Shown piece by piece: positions 26,001 to 32,907 of a stretch of 38,647 nucleotides of DNA (positions are counted from its first letter, which is position 1; every line of letters starts with the position of its first letter). A model generated the notes under the pieces. That model ran no database searches, had not been told where the DNA came from, and saw nothing but the letters and a program-made list of their open reading frames with translations. The stretch is from Leyella stercorea (GTDB taxonomy: Bacteria; Bacteroidota; Bacteroidia; Bacteroidales; Bacteroidaceae). The translations under genes were made by a program, and so were the position numbers. The stretch lies in NCBI RefSeq assembly GCF_021531355.1, contig NZ_JADYTS010000025.1, positions 1-38,647 of the forward strand. The letters run 5' to 3'.

Positions 26001-27451
26001 ACTGGCTACGTGGCGACTCTGTGACTTTCATTCCTGATGAGATAATATTCAATGGCAATATAATATACGACCATAACGGCAACACCGGCATACTTACCGG
26101 AAGCCTTCACCATCAGCACCTTACCAACCTGTCGTATGACCTTAATATAAAAGCGCGGAATCTTCTGGCTTATGATACTAAGACATTCGGCGACAATACC
26201 TTCTATGGTACAGCTTATATTACTGGCGACTGTAGCATTAAGGGCAGGAGCGGTGAAGTGGTAATAGATGTAGAAGGCACGCCTGAGAAGAACAGTATAT
26301 TGGTGTACAATGTTAGCGATCAAGGGTCTATCGGGTCTAATGATTTTGTCAAATGGAGCAAGAAGAACAATGTTGTTTCCGACTCCTCTTATGTAGCAAA
26401 TGATGAGAAGAAGACGGAAACGGATGATATCTCTACCAACATTCGTCTGAACTTCCTTATCAACTGCAATCCTGACGTAACCTTGAAGTTGCTGATGGAC
26501 CAGCAGACCGGCGACTACATTACACTCAATGGTGACGGAATGCTCAGAGCCTCGTATTTCAATAAGGGCGCATTCCAGATGTTTGGCAACTATACTGTCG
26601 ACCATGGCGTGTATAAGCTGACAATTCAGAATATTCTGAAGAAAGACTTCGACTTTGTCAAGGGAGGCACCATAGCGTTTGGCGGTGATCCGTACAACGC
26701 TGTGCTCGACCTTAAGGCACAGTATGTGTTGAACAGCGTGAGCCTTGCCGACCTTAATATAGGCAGGTCGTTCACTAACAATAATGTTCGTGTCAACTGT
26801 GTGATGAACATAACGGGCAATCCATATGCACCTAAGGTGGACTTTGATCTTGACATGCCGTCGCTTAGCAATGATGTGAAGCAGATGGTGTATAGTCTGC
26901 TCAATGCTGAGGAGGAGAAGAAGCAACAGGTGTTGTATCTGCTTGCCGTAGGACGCTTCTATGCTCAGAACAACAACAATGCTGATGGCAGTACGCCGCA
27001 GTACAGCCAGACTTCGCTTGCAATGCAGAGTTTCCTTAGCGGTACTATAAGTCAGCAGATAAATACCGTATTGAGCAATGTGATTAATAACAACAACTGG
27101 AATTTCGGTGCCAATATTTCTACTGGAACTGAGGGCTTCAATAATGCTGAATACGAAGGATTGCTTTCGGGTCGTCTGCTTAACAACCGTCTGCTCATAA
27201 ACGGTCAGTTCGGCTATCGTGACAACGATAATGCCACAACCAGTTTCATTGGCGACTTCGACATCAAGTATCTGCTCTTCCCCAATGGCAACCTTGCCAT
27301 TAATGTCTACAACAAGACAAATGACCGCTACTTCACGCGCAACAGCCTTAATACTCAAGGCTTGGGTATAATAATGAAGAAGGACTTCAAGCGTATCTCT
27401 GACTTGTTCTTCTGGAGAAAGCGCAATAGTAGGACAAAGGAGGCGAAATAA
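23057..27451 (+). CDS. tamB: TamB-like (DUF490) translocation and assembly protein
   Basis: This 1464-residue protein has one N-terminal membrane helix (about residues 5-30) and then a very long repetitive beta-strand region, ending in a DUF490/TamB domain (roughly 1050-1440, with GDGMLRASYF, FGGDPYNAVLDL, MNITGNPYAPKVDFDLDMPSLSND and a terminal barrel-like segment). TamB and related AsmA-like proteins bridge inner and outer membranes and are linked to outer-membrane protein assembly and phospholipid transport. The length is above the E. coli protein (about 1260) but usual for Bacteroidota. The start is taken as GTG at 23057, a rare choice in this phylum; no closer ATG precedes the membrane helix, and the promoter fits. 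It is a single-gene unit; no TamA-like gene is adjacent. Confidence 0.9.
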   Translation: MFKRIINITIWTLIGLYASVIVMLHIPFVQTYIGKCVADALCDKFGTRVSVGRVDLGFANRLIIDDSEMQDQQGKQMLRVSRISVKINLLALTKGQIDVTSAQFFGLQANLYKATVESKPNFQFVVDSLASKDTTRQKTPLDLQINSLIIRNGAVRYRVLSRATNSHKFSSDNIDVSNISAHIIVNRITDDSLNVKVKRIAFDERCGFRLKSLSLHAVYGPNGASISNFMIELPSTLVQSENITCSYSKKNGKIEIPTIQFKGSINAPKISLADFAGFVPKLSGIKQRMMLAADFYGTGSSLNVTRLELGTDNGDLHLLVDGGIKNYPADAAWYANVNQFSANHAAIASFVSTATGKEVPAILTRTGDVSMTGYVGGGSNKLAANVRVSTSLGSIRLAVDKRKNNIIGHVETVDFNVGKLADDNKLGHLSANLNLHGQSEDNMAATGCVYNFDYNGYKYHDINIDASYRHKVVDGKIDIDDPNAQISASGLLNIAGKTPLLKANVAVGRFAPNALHLTPKWQSTAFAANIVCDIKGSNVNDADGTVEISDFSMLSSQSEYGLRNVTVKTGFEGENHYLNLDSDFGQVNINGHFNYNTIARSVLNMVAAKLPTIPGLTRQPQKEYNDFTINASISNTDWMKHLLGIPLEINRPLNISGELNDKQEKIDLWCDVPSFAYDGHRFSDAFINIESPSDTLKADIRIMKLADKGKYMSLHLSAGASDNHLNTSLSFGNNERHPLKGVINASTVFAKNDDGVSTAYVDVLHSRATIGDTTWHVAPSTIVYSKNHLEVNGFSISHDNQKLAIDGAATKSYEDSLLVTLNDIDVSYVLNLVNFHSVDFFGMASGNARVAGVFSGKPQLAANLKVKEFKFESGRMGTLFANVDYDFDEGRINIDAVAQDEDGRHTDINGYVSPKHNYIDLGIDAHRTRAEFMESFCGSFMDNVDADINGKVNVVGPLSNINLVGKAAVNGSMRMTALNTTYWLRGDSVTFIPDEIIFNGNIIYDHNGNTGILTGSLHHQHLTNLSYDLNIKARNLLAYDTKTFGDNTFYGTAYITGDCSIKGRSGEVVIDVEGTPEKNSILVYNVSDQGSIGSNDFVKWSKKNNVVSDSSYVANDEKKTETDDISTNIRLNFLINCNPDVTLKLLMDQQTGDYITLNGDGMLRASYFNKGAFQMFGNYTVDHGVYKLTIQNILKKDFDFVKGGTIAFGGDPYNAVLDLKAQYVLNSVSLADLNIGRSFTNNNVRVNCVMNITGNPYAPKVDFDLDMPSLSNDVKQMVYSLLNAEEEKKQQVLYLLAVGRFYAQNNNNADGSTPQYSQTSLAMQSFLSGTISQQINTVLSNVINNNNWNFGANISTGTEGFNNAEYEGLLSGRLLNNRLLINGQFGYRDNDNATTSFIGDFDIKYLLFPNGNLAINVYNKTNDRYFTRNSLNTQGLGIIMKKDFKRISDLFFWRKRNSRTKEAK

Positions 27452-27498
27452 CGATGTCAGGATAGTGATATAAAGACATGTTGCGTGTCTTGAAATGG

Positions 27499-27519
27499 TC
27501 GTATCATGGCATGATACGA
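27499..27519. repeat. 21-bp perfect palindrome after the tamB gene
   Basis: TCGTATCATG, one G, CATGATACGA: 10 perfect pairs around a single central base. A smaller 6-bp inverted repeat (27473-27478 with 27486-27491) lies just before. There is no U tract, and a proper terminator follows 30 bases later, so this looks more like a protein binding site than a terminator. Confidence 0.65.
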
Positions 27520-27549
27520 AGGTTTTCGGCTTGCAGCTCATATACAAAC

Positions 27550-27586
27550 AATAAAGCCCTGGATGATTTAAATCCAGGGCTTTATT
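27550..27586. terminator. Bidirectional terminator between tamB and rng
   Basis: AATAAAGCCCTGGAT (27550-27564) pairs perfectly over 15 bp with 27572-27586, with a 7-base loop. A-rich and T-rich arms allow use in both directions for these convergent genes. Confidence 0.9.
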
Positions 27587-27611
27587 ATATTCTGTAGTAT
27601 TGATGATGGAA

Positions 27612-29186
27612 CTATTTGGTTTCAATCTCTTCCTTCATATCAATAAACTGTCGCTTGCTGTCGTAGAATTCATACTGCAGGAAAGCGAGTTTCTGTGAAG
27701 GAACAATGTGAACACCAAGACCATATCTTAGCTGCCATTTTCTTTTTAGCGACCATATTCCCTTGTTGATGTATGCCGCTACATAGGGATGAACGTGCAG
27801 ATAGAATGTCTTAACTCCAATCTTCTTGACAAGTCTGTCAATCTTACTCTCAAGCTGATCTGTAAAAATAATGCTCGACTTAATCTTTCCTTTTCCGAAA
27901 CATGTGGGGCAGACCTCCTCTACATTTACATCCATTGCTGGACGTACACGCTGGCGTGTAATCTGCATCAAGCCGAATTTGCTTAATGGCAAAATGTTGT
28001 GGCGAGCTCTGTCTTTCTGCATATTCTTGCACATGCGTTCGTAGAGAAGTTGACGGTCTTCAGCCAGATTCATGTCGATGAAGTCGACAACGATAATGCC
28101 TCCCATGTCACGCAATCGCAACTGTCTTGCCAATTCGTCGGCAGCACCAAGGTTCACATCAAGAGCATTGGCTTCTTGACCGTTGTCAGAGTGTGATCGG
28201 TTGCCACTATTTACATCGACAACGTGCAGGGCTTCTGTATGTTCTATAATCAAATAAGCGCCATGTTTATAGTTAACTGTCTTACCAAAGCTTGACTTAA
28301 TCTGTTTAGTAACATTAAAATTATCGAAGATAGGAACTGTGCCTGTATATAATTTCACTATGTTGGCTTTCTCAGGGGCGATGAGTGATACATAGTGTTT
28401 TACTTCATGAAAAACATCCTCGTCATTGACGTAAATGTTTTCGTATGTGGGGTTGAATAAGTCGCGTAGCATTGCTACGGCGCGTCCGGTCTCTTCGAAT
28501 ATCAGTTGTGGTCGCTTCTGTGTTTTCTGCACCTTTATGAGTGCGTCCTCCCACCGCTTGGTGAGTATTTTTAATTCTGCGTCAAGTTCAGCAACACGCT
28601 TTCCTTCAGCAACTGTGCGTACAATTACTCCGCAATTTTTTGGTTTTATGCTGTTGATGAGTTGTTTTAGACGTGCGCGCTCTTCACCGCTTTTAATTTT
28701 TGATGATACAGAAACCTTGTCGCCGAATGGCATAAGTACAAGATAACGACCTGCGAAACTGAGTTCACCAGTCAAACGTGGTCCTTTGGTGGATATCGGT
28801 TCTTTAACGATTTGGACCAAAACCTCTTCACCAACATTTAATGTGTTTTGTACACTTCCTTCTTTTTTAAGATCTGGAAGTCGTGTGGCTTTGGCAAAAG
28901 GATAGAGTTTTTTTCGGTCGCTCTGTACTTGCTTGAGATATTTCTCGTAAGAATTGAATTGATTGCCTAAATCAAGATAATGGAGAAAAGCGTCACGTTC
29001 GTAACCTACGTCCACGAAACTGGCATTCAGTCCGGGCATTAGTTTCTTAACTTTTGCAATATAAATGTTACCAACAGAGAAAGAGGCAGAGCGTGGTTCT
29101 GTCTGATATTCCACAAGTCGCTTGTCTTCAAGCAGTGCTATAGATATCTCTTTCTGTTGGACGTCAATTACAACTTCGCTAGTCAT
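27612..29186 (-). CDS. rng: Ribonuclease G/E family endoribonuclease
   Basis: This 524-residue enzyme cleaves single-stranded RNA near 5' monophosphate ends and takes part in rRNA maturation and mRNA decay. It has an N-terminal S1 domain (about residues 37-130, with a charged insertion of about 40 residues), a 5'-sensor region, and the DNase I-like catalytic core with the two metal-binding aspartates D324 (HVVDVNSGN) and D368 (VVDFIDMN). The Zn-link CPTC (C426 and C429) that joins subunits in RNase E/G is present. There is no long C-terminal scaffold, so it is RNase G-sized. Upstream lie a strong hairpin and the HU and small ribosomal protein genes on the same strand. Confidence 0.95.
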   Translation of the reverse strand: MTSEVVIDVQQKEISIALLEDKRLVEYQTEPRSASFSVGNIYIAKVKKLMPGLNASFVDVGYERDAFLHYLDLGNQFNSYEKYLKQVQSDRKKLYPFAKATRLPDLKKEGSVQNTLNVGEEVLVQIVKEPISTKGPRLTGELSFAGRYLVLMPFGDKVSVSSKIKSGEERARLKQLINSIKPKNCGVIVRTVAEGKRVAELDAELKILTKRWEDALIKVQKTQKRPQLIFEETGRAVAMLRDLFNPTYENIYVNDEDVFHEVKHYVSLIAPEKANIVKLYTGTVPIFDNFNVTKQIKSSFGKTVNYKHGAYLIIEHTEALHVVDVNSGNRSHSDNGQEANALDVNLGAADELARQLRLRDMGGIIVVDFIDMNLAEDRQLLYERMCKNMQKDRARHNILPLSKFGLMQITRQRVRPAMDVNVEEVCPTCFGKGKIKSSIIFTDQLESKIDRLVKKIGVKTFYLHVHPYVAAYINKGIWSLKRKWQLRYGLGVHIVPSQKLAFLQYEFYDSKRQFIDMKEEIETK

Positions 29187-29213
29187 TTCTCTTTTTGTTT
29201 ATAATTTAGGTAA

Positions 29214-29244
29214 CAATACTATAAAACTTGGGGGGCGCGCCAAA
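29214..29244 (-). promoter_or_regulatory. Possible rng promoter overlapping the upstream hairpin
   Basis: On the minus strand, TTTG (29241-29244) lies in the hairpin arm, and 19 bases later TAGTATTG (29214-29221) is one mismatch from TAnnTTTG. If used, the leader would be about 20 bases. Confidence 0.4.
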
Positions 29245-29278
29245 GCCACTGCGTATGCATTGTGATTGACGCGCCCCC
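29231..29278 (-). terminator. GC-rich hairpin between the small ribosomal protein gene and rng
   Basis: A 13-bp stem (29231-29243 with 29266-29278) that is GC-rich and is fully paired only as minus-strand RNA, where the one odd position becomes a G-U pair. A second stem can form in the loop. The following minus-strand sequence AAGTTTTATAG is only a weak U tract. It may end the HU-ribosomal protein transcript, or act in the rng leader. Confidence 0.7.
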
Positions 29279-29313
29279 ATTTTCTGGAACTGACCCTTTA
29301 TGGGCAGGCTTGT

Positions 29314-29403
29314 TTACTTGCTCTTATGTCTGTTCTTACGTAATCTTTTTTTACGTTTGTGAGTAGCCATCTTGTGTCCCTTTTTTTTCTTTCCGTTTGG
29401 CAT
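29314..29403 (-). CDS. 29-residue basic ribosomal protein, AURKAIP1/COX24 (bS22-like) family
   Basis: The reading frame encodes 29 residues, from MPNGKKKKGH to RLRKNRHKSK, with well over half lysine, arginine or histidine. It matches my memory of the short AURKAIP1/COX24-domain proteins of Bacteroidota, relatives of mycobacterial bS22 and mitochondrial mS38, which sit on the small ribosomal subunit. This is recognition without a search. The ATG at 29401-29403 lies 48 bases after the HU gene stop, and a strong hairpin follows the stop at 29314-29316, as expected for a small highly expressed gene. It is shorter than usual gene-finder limits. Confidence 0.8.
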   Translation of the reverse strand: MPNGKKKKGHKMATHKRKKRLRKNRHKSK

Positions 29404-29451
29404 AGCTTTAAATTTTTATTGTTAATATATTATTTTGAATAATGTTTATTC

Positions 29452-29742
29452 TTATTCCATTGTTGCTTTCTTCATCTCCTCAATAAAGCACTTGGCTGGT
29501 TTGAAGCTTGGCTGGTCATGTGCGCCAATTTTCATAGTTGTCTTCTTCAATATATTGCGAGCTGTTTTTGCAGCACGATGCTTAACGATAAAACTTCCAA
29601 ATCCACGCAGGTAAACATTCTCCTTGTTTGACAACAAGCTGTCCTTAATGTTCTCCATGAAACTTTCTACGACAACTGAGACGTCTTTCTTTTGTAATCC
29701 CGTGCTTTCAGCAATTTTGTTAATGATATCTGCTTTAGTCAT
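29452..29742 (-). CDS. HU/IHF-family DNA-binding protein
   Basis: This 96-residue histone-like protein has the HU fold: an N-terminal helical half (MTKADIINKIAESTGLQKKDVSVVVESF), the conserved LRGFGSFIVKHRAAKTARN strand-turn and the beta-arm segment ending FKPAKCFIEEMKK. HU dimers bend and compact DNA. The arm lacks the usual RNP motif typical of E. coli HU and reads HDQPSFKPAK, common in Bacteroidota paralogs, so HU versus IHF cannot be settled. It has a good promoter and heads a run with the 29-residue ribosomal protein gene, fitting a growth-linked expression unit. Confidence 0.93.
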   Translation of the reverse strand: MTKADIINKIAESTGLQKKDVSVVVESFMENIKDSLLSNKENVYLRGFGSFIVKHRAAKTARNILKKTTMKIGAHDQPSFKPAKCFIEEMKKATME

Positions 29743-29799
29743 TTGAATGTATATATATTTATTCTACTTATAATCAAGCCCTTTTACTCTAAGGACGTG

Positions 29800-29830
29800 C
29801 AAAGATACGAGTTTTTCGTGTGATATGAAA
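29800..29830 (-). promoter_or_regulatory. Bacteroidota-type promoter for the HU-family gene
   Basis: On the minus strand, TATCTTTG (29800-29807) is a full -7 match, and TTTC (29827-29830), 19 bases upstream, is a one-mismatch -33 element. The leader is about 50 bases. Confidence 0.65.
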
Positions 29831-29926
29831 ATTTATTGCCTACTTTTTTGCCATCGAACGCTATATTCATTGTCAGAACTCATTTGTTTTCATGTCATTA
29901 ACCAAATAAGGTAGTGGTTATAGGTT

Positions 29927-31297
29927 TTATATAGCGCTTGAAGACAGCTGTTTTCTTGCCGTGAGATAAAACGCTAGGCTCACCATTGTGCCTGTAGCTA
30001 CCCATGATACGGGATAAACAAGCATTATCGTGTTGAAGCTAGTCCATACAGGGCATACTGCGTATACCCATATGATGCGAAGCAGACAGGTTCCAAACAC
30101 AGTTAGTATTGTCGGTTGCATCGACTTGCCCATACCACGCAAAGCAGAGGCTGATATTTCATAGCTACTGGCTATAAATTGGCAAGCCAATACTATCTCC
30201 ATGCGGATTTTTCCGTAAACCTGCACGTTGGCATCATTACTGAAGAATGACAGGAAGAATTTGTGCTGCCAGGTAAATATTCCATTTAGGGCGCCACAGC
30301 ACAACAAGCTCATTCCCATGCATATCCAGAATATGCGTTTCACGCGCTCTTTGTTTCCTGCTCCAAAGTTCTGTCCGATGAATGTTATTGCGGCTCCATT
30401 GAATGCACATATCACGAAATAGCAATAGTATTCGAAATTTAATGCTGCTGCTGACCCTGCAATGGCATCGGCACCATGGCTGTTTATTGCAGATTGTAGC
30501 AACACGTTTGATATGGAGAACACCATACCTTGCAGTCCGGCAGGAATGCCTATTATCAGCATTCTTCTCAGTTCGGTCCAGTGTAATTTAGCTTCTTTAA
30601 TGTGTATTCTGTATGGCTCGTTCTCCTTTTGCAGCAGAAGTATGATTAGCAGGGCGCTTATTGCATTTGCAATGCCCGTAGCTATGGCTACACCTTCCAC
30701 GCCCATTTTCAAAACTATTACAAAGAAAAGATTTAGCATGGCATTGGCTACTCCTGCTACTACAAGAATGTACAAGGGGCGTCTGGTATCACCCATGCTG
30801 CGCAGGATTGCTGCTCCGAAATTAAAAATTAGAAAGAAAGGGATGCTTAGGAAATAGATCTGTAGATAGCTGATGGCCATTGGAAGCACGTCGTCAGGAG
30901 TGCCCATTAGTGTGAGTATGGGTCTAGCTGTTGCAATTCCAATGACCATCAAAATGATTCCGCTCAACACCGACACCATCTCGATAGTCCTGATTGACTC
31001 TCGTATGCCGTCGGCATCGTTTTGACCGATGTGGTTGGATATTATCACATTGGCTCCCATAGACACGCCAATAAATAGATTGATGAGCAGGCTTATTACC
31101 GGACCGTTGCTTCCTACTGCAGCTAAAGCCTGCTTGCTAGCAAAGTGTCCGACAACAGCCACGTCAACCGAGTTAAAAATCTGCTGCAGGACGCTGCTTG
31201 CTGCAAGTGGTAGCGAGAACATCAGTATCTTCATGAACAGCGGTCCGTGAAGCATGTCTATTTCATTGGATTTAGCCATCTTTTGCAATTTATCCAT
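29927..31297 (-). CDS. MATE-family efflux transporter
   Basis: This 456-residue protein has about 12 membrane helices in two similar halves and the MATE family pattern: PLAASSVLQQIFNSVDVAVVGHFASKQALAAVG in the first helix pair and GIPAGLQGMVFSISNVLLQSAINSHGADAIAGSAAA at the start of the second half. MATE pumps export cationic drugs or metabolites in exchange for Na+ or H+. The substrate is not evident. The gene follows the cupin gene by 21 bases and is probably the last gene of a panB-MFS-cupin-MATE unit. No clear terminator was found after it; only a 6-bp hairpin at 29899-29920 without a U tract. Confidence 0.93.
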   Translation of the reverse strand: MDKLQKMAKSNEIDMLHGPLFMKILMFSLPLAASSVLQQIFNSVDVAVVGHFASKQALAAVGSNGPVISLLINLFIGVSMGANVIISNHIGQNDADGIRESIRTIEMVSVLSGIILMVIGIATARPILTLMGTPDDVLPMAISYLQIYFLSIPFFLIFNFGAAILRSMGDTRRPLYILVVAGVANAMLNLFFVIVLKMGVEGVAIATGIANAISALLIILLLQKENEPYRIHIKEAKLHWTELRRMLIIGIPAGLQGMVFSISNVLLQSAINSHGADAIAGSAAALNFEYYCYFVICAFNGAAITFIGQNFGAGNKERVKRIFWICMGMSLLCCGALNGIFTWQHKFFLSFFSNDANVQVYGKIRMEIVLACQFIASSYEISASALRGMGKSMQPTILTVFGTCLLRIIWVYAVCPVWTSFNTIMLVYPVSWVATGTMVSLAFYLTARKQLSSSAI

Positions 31298-31318
31298 ATT
31301 TATGCAAAATATGAGTCT

Positions 31319-31651
31319 CTATTTCGTCTCAGGTACAATAGCAAAGAACTCAGCATCCTCACTACTGCGGTTCTCGGCTCTGTGGGTGTGGTCGCACGGA
31401 CAGTAGTGTATGTCGCCAGCGTGTGCTGTCTCTTCCTTTCCGTCGTACACAAATGTTATTTCACCTTTTAATATGTACATCACCTCGCAGTTGCCTATGT
31501 GTGTATGAGTGCCTATTGAACTTCCTGACGGTAGCATGTTGAGCATAATCTTCACCTTTCCATCGTCAGCGAGTTTGGTTATGAAGTTACCTTCGCCACC
31601 CTTGAAGCCATCGACGTGTTTGGCTTCAATCTCCTTGAAATTGATAATCAT
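31319..31651 (-). CDS. Small cupin-domain protein
   Basis: This 110-residue single-cupin protein has the first cupin motif GTHTHIGNCEVMYILKGE, with likely metal ligands H49, H51 and E56, and the second motif CPCDHTHRAEN with H88 or H90. Cupins of this size can be isomerases, epimerases, dioxygenases or ligand sensors, so the function is open. The start at 31651 is set by an AGGAGG sequence 7 bases upstream; the frame could otherwise extend to 31705. It lies between the MFS and MATE genes with gaps of 59 and 21 bases and is likely co-transcribed. Confidence 0.85.
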   Translation of the reverse strand: MIINFKEIEAKHVDGFKGGEGNFITKLADDGKVKIMLNMLPSGSSIGTHTHIGNCEVMYILKGEITFVYDGKEETAHAGDIHYCPCDHTHRAENRSSEDAEFFAIVPETK

Positions 31652-31658
31652 GATATTT

Positions 31659-31664
31659 CCTCCT
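31659..31664 (-). promoter_or_regulatory. Strong Shine-Dalgarno sequence before the cupin gene
   Basis: AGGAGG on the minus strand with a 7-base spacer to the ATG at 31649-31651. A perfect match is rare in this window and decides the start of the cupin gene. Confidence 0.65.
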
Positions 31665-31710
31665 TTTATTATGTATTTTTGTATGCCGACAGTAGTGTGA
31701 CACACTAGTG

Positions 31711-32907
31711 TTATGCATGATAGTCCTTATGGCCTTTCTTTATGATGGCGTTGGCAGAGCACGTCAATGTGGCAACGGTAAACAGAATGAGTGCCAAATG
31801 TGCACCATATGCAGCCTGGCTTCCCAGTCCGTATTCGCCTGCCCATCCTATGGCTATGCCTATAAATAGGCCTCCGTCGCTTGCCATGAAATATGTGCTT
31901 TCTACAGTGCTTCGCTGGCAATGGCTGCTGTGGTCGAGCAGTTTGTAGAACTGTTCAGAGCAAGTCATGCCGTAACCCAAGCCCATTATCATAGGTTTGA
32001 GCGTATCGTCGAGTATTCCATTGTGCATAGCCATTGCTGCTATTGCCACAAGAATACAGACATTGCCTATGGCCGATGTGAACTTACCTGTACGTACAGC
32101 CTTGTATCTCAGCAGGATTATGGCTATGACAAATCCTATGGCTATTGCTGAAAGGAACTCGATGCTCATGTGTGTGGCCATTACAATTCCCAGTGCAGTG
32201 CTCATTAGTGTGATAACGATAGCTACGTTCCATCCTTGTGGTAGGAAGAAACGGTCGATTGAAAGTACGTGAGTGCCTTCTTCGGGTGCCCGGAATGGGA
32301 ATTTTACCATCATTACTAATATTGCTGCGACAAGAGCCATTGTCGCTCCGATAGCGTAATAGACAGTGCTTTGCAGTTCCTGTCGTATTAGTATGTATGC
32401 TATTGGCCCTGCAGTTACAGCAAGTCGCGATATCCATATTGCGGCATAGTTAGCTTCTGTTCGGTGGCAAGACTCAGTCTTATCAATAAGTAATGTACAT
32501 GAGAGAACGCGCTTGGCATGACCAAACACAAATCCTCCCCATATGCACGCCGCCATTAGCCACGTTTTCTGAGTGGTGTCGATGTGTTTGTTGGCCGATA
32601 CGTCGAATGTTGTCATGGCGAGGATTGTAGCGCTTAGGCAGAATGTGGATATCAAAAATACCTTGTTGCGGCGGTAGCGTTGTATGAGCCAGCTGCCGAA
32701 AAATCCAGATATACCTATACCTGCAACGAAGGCTCCCATTGTCAGACATGCCCATTCGGCATCTACATAGTTATTCCAGTATAGTCTGCATGGCAAGAAT
32801 GGTATTGTCATGTAACAGGCTACACACAGCAGCAACTCGGCTATTATGAGTAGTGTGAAATCGCGGTTCCACATTCTGTGGTATGTCGGCGTGCACGTAT
32901 TGTCCAT
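31711..32907 (-). CDS. MFS transporter, translationally coupled to panB
   Basis: This 398-residue major facilitator protein has about 12 hydrophobic segments. It begins with a cytoplasmic stretch and WNRDFTLLIIAELLLCVACYMTIPFLP; the loop after helix 2 reads GFFGSWLIQRYRRNKVFL, the usual MFS G-x-x-x-D/Q-R-x-x-R-R pattern. The substrate is unknown. Its ATG (32905-32907) shares one base with the panB stop codon, which is typical of translational coupling and suggests a link to pantoate, pantothenate or one-carbon metabolism; this is inference. The cupin gene follows after 59 bases. Confidence 0.9.
   Translation of the reverse strand: MDNTCTPTYHRMWNRDFTLLIIAELLLCVACYMTIPFLPCRLYWNNYVDAEWACLTMGAFVAGIGISGFFGSWLIQRYRRNKVFLISTFCLSATILAMTTFDVSANKHIDTTQKTWLMAACIWGGFVFGHAKRVLSCTLLIDKTESCHRTEANYAAIWISRLAVTAGPIAYILIRQELQSTVYYAIGATMALVAAILVMMVKFPFRAPEEGTHVLSIDRFFLPQGWNVAIVITLMSTALGIVMATHMSIEFLSAIAIGFVIAIILLRYKAVRTGKFTSAIGNVCILVAIAAMAMHNGILDDTLKPMIMGLGYGMTCSEQFYKLLDHSSHCQRSTVESTYFMASDGGLFIGIAIGWAGEYGLGSQAAYGAHLALILFTVATLTCSANAIIKKGHKDYHA

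Noticed and set aside
26006..27625. A 539-codon open frame on the minus strand across the 3' part of the tamB gene
   Set aside because: It is antisense to a well-supported TamB domain, runs through the bidirectional terminator at 27550-27586, has no promoter, and its translation has no recognisable domain.
29899..29920. TAACCA/TGGTTA hairpin after the MATE gene as a terminator
   Set aside because: Only 6 bp, AT-rich, and not followed by a U tract on the minus strand.
29858..29936. CGCTATAT / ATATAGCG inverted repeat flanking the MATE gene end
   Set aside because: Only 8 bp with a loop of about 60 bases, and one arm is coding sequence at the end of the MATE gene; likely chance.
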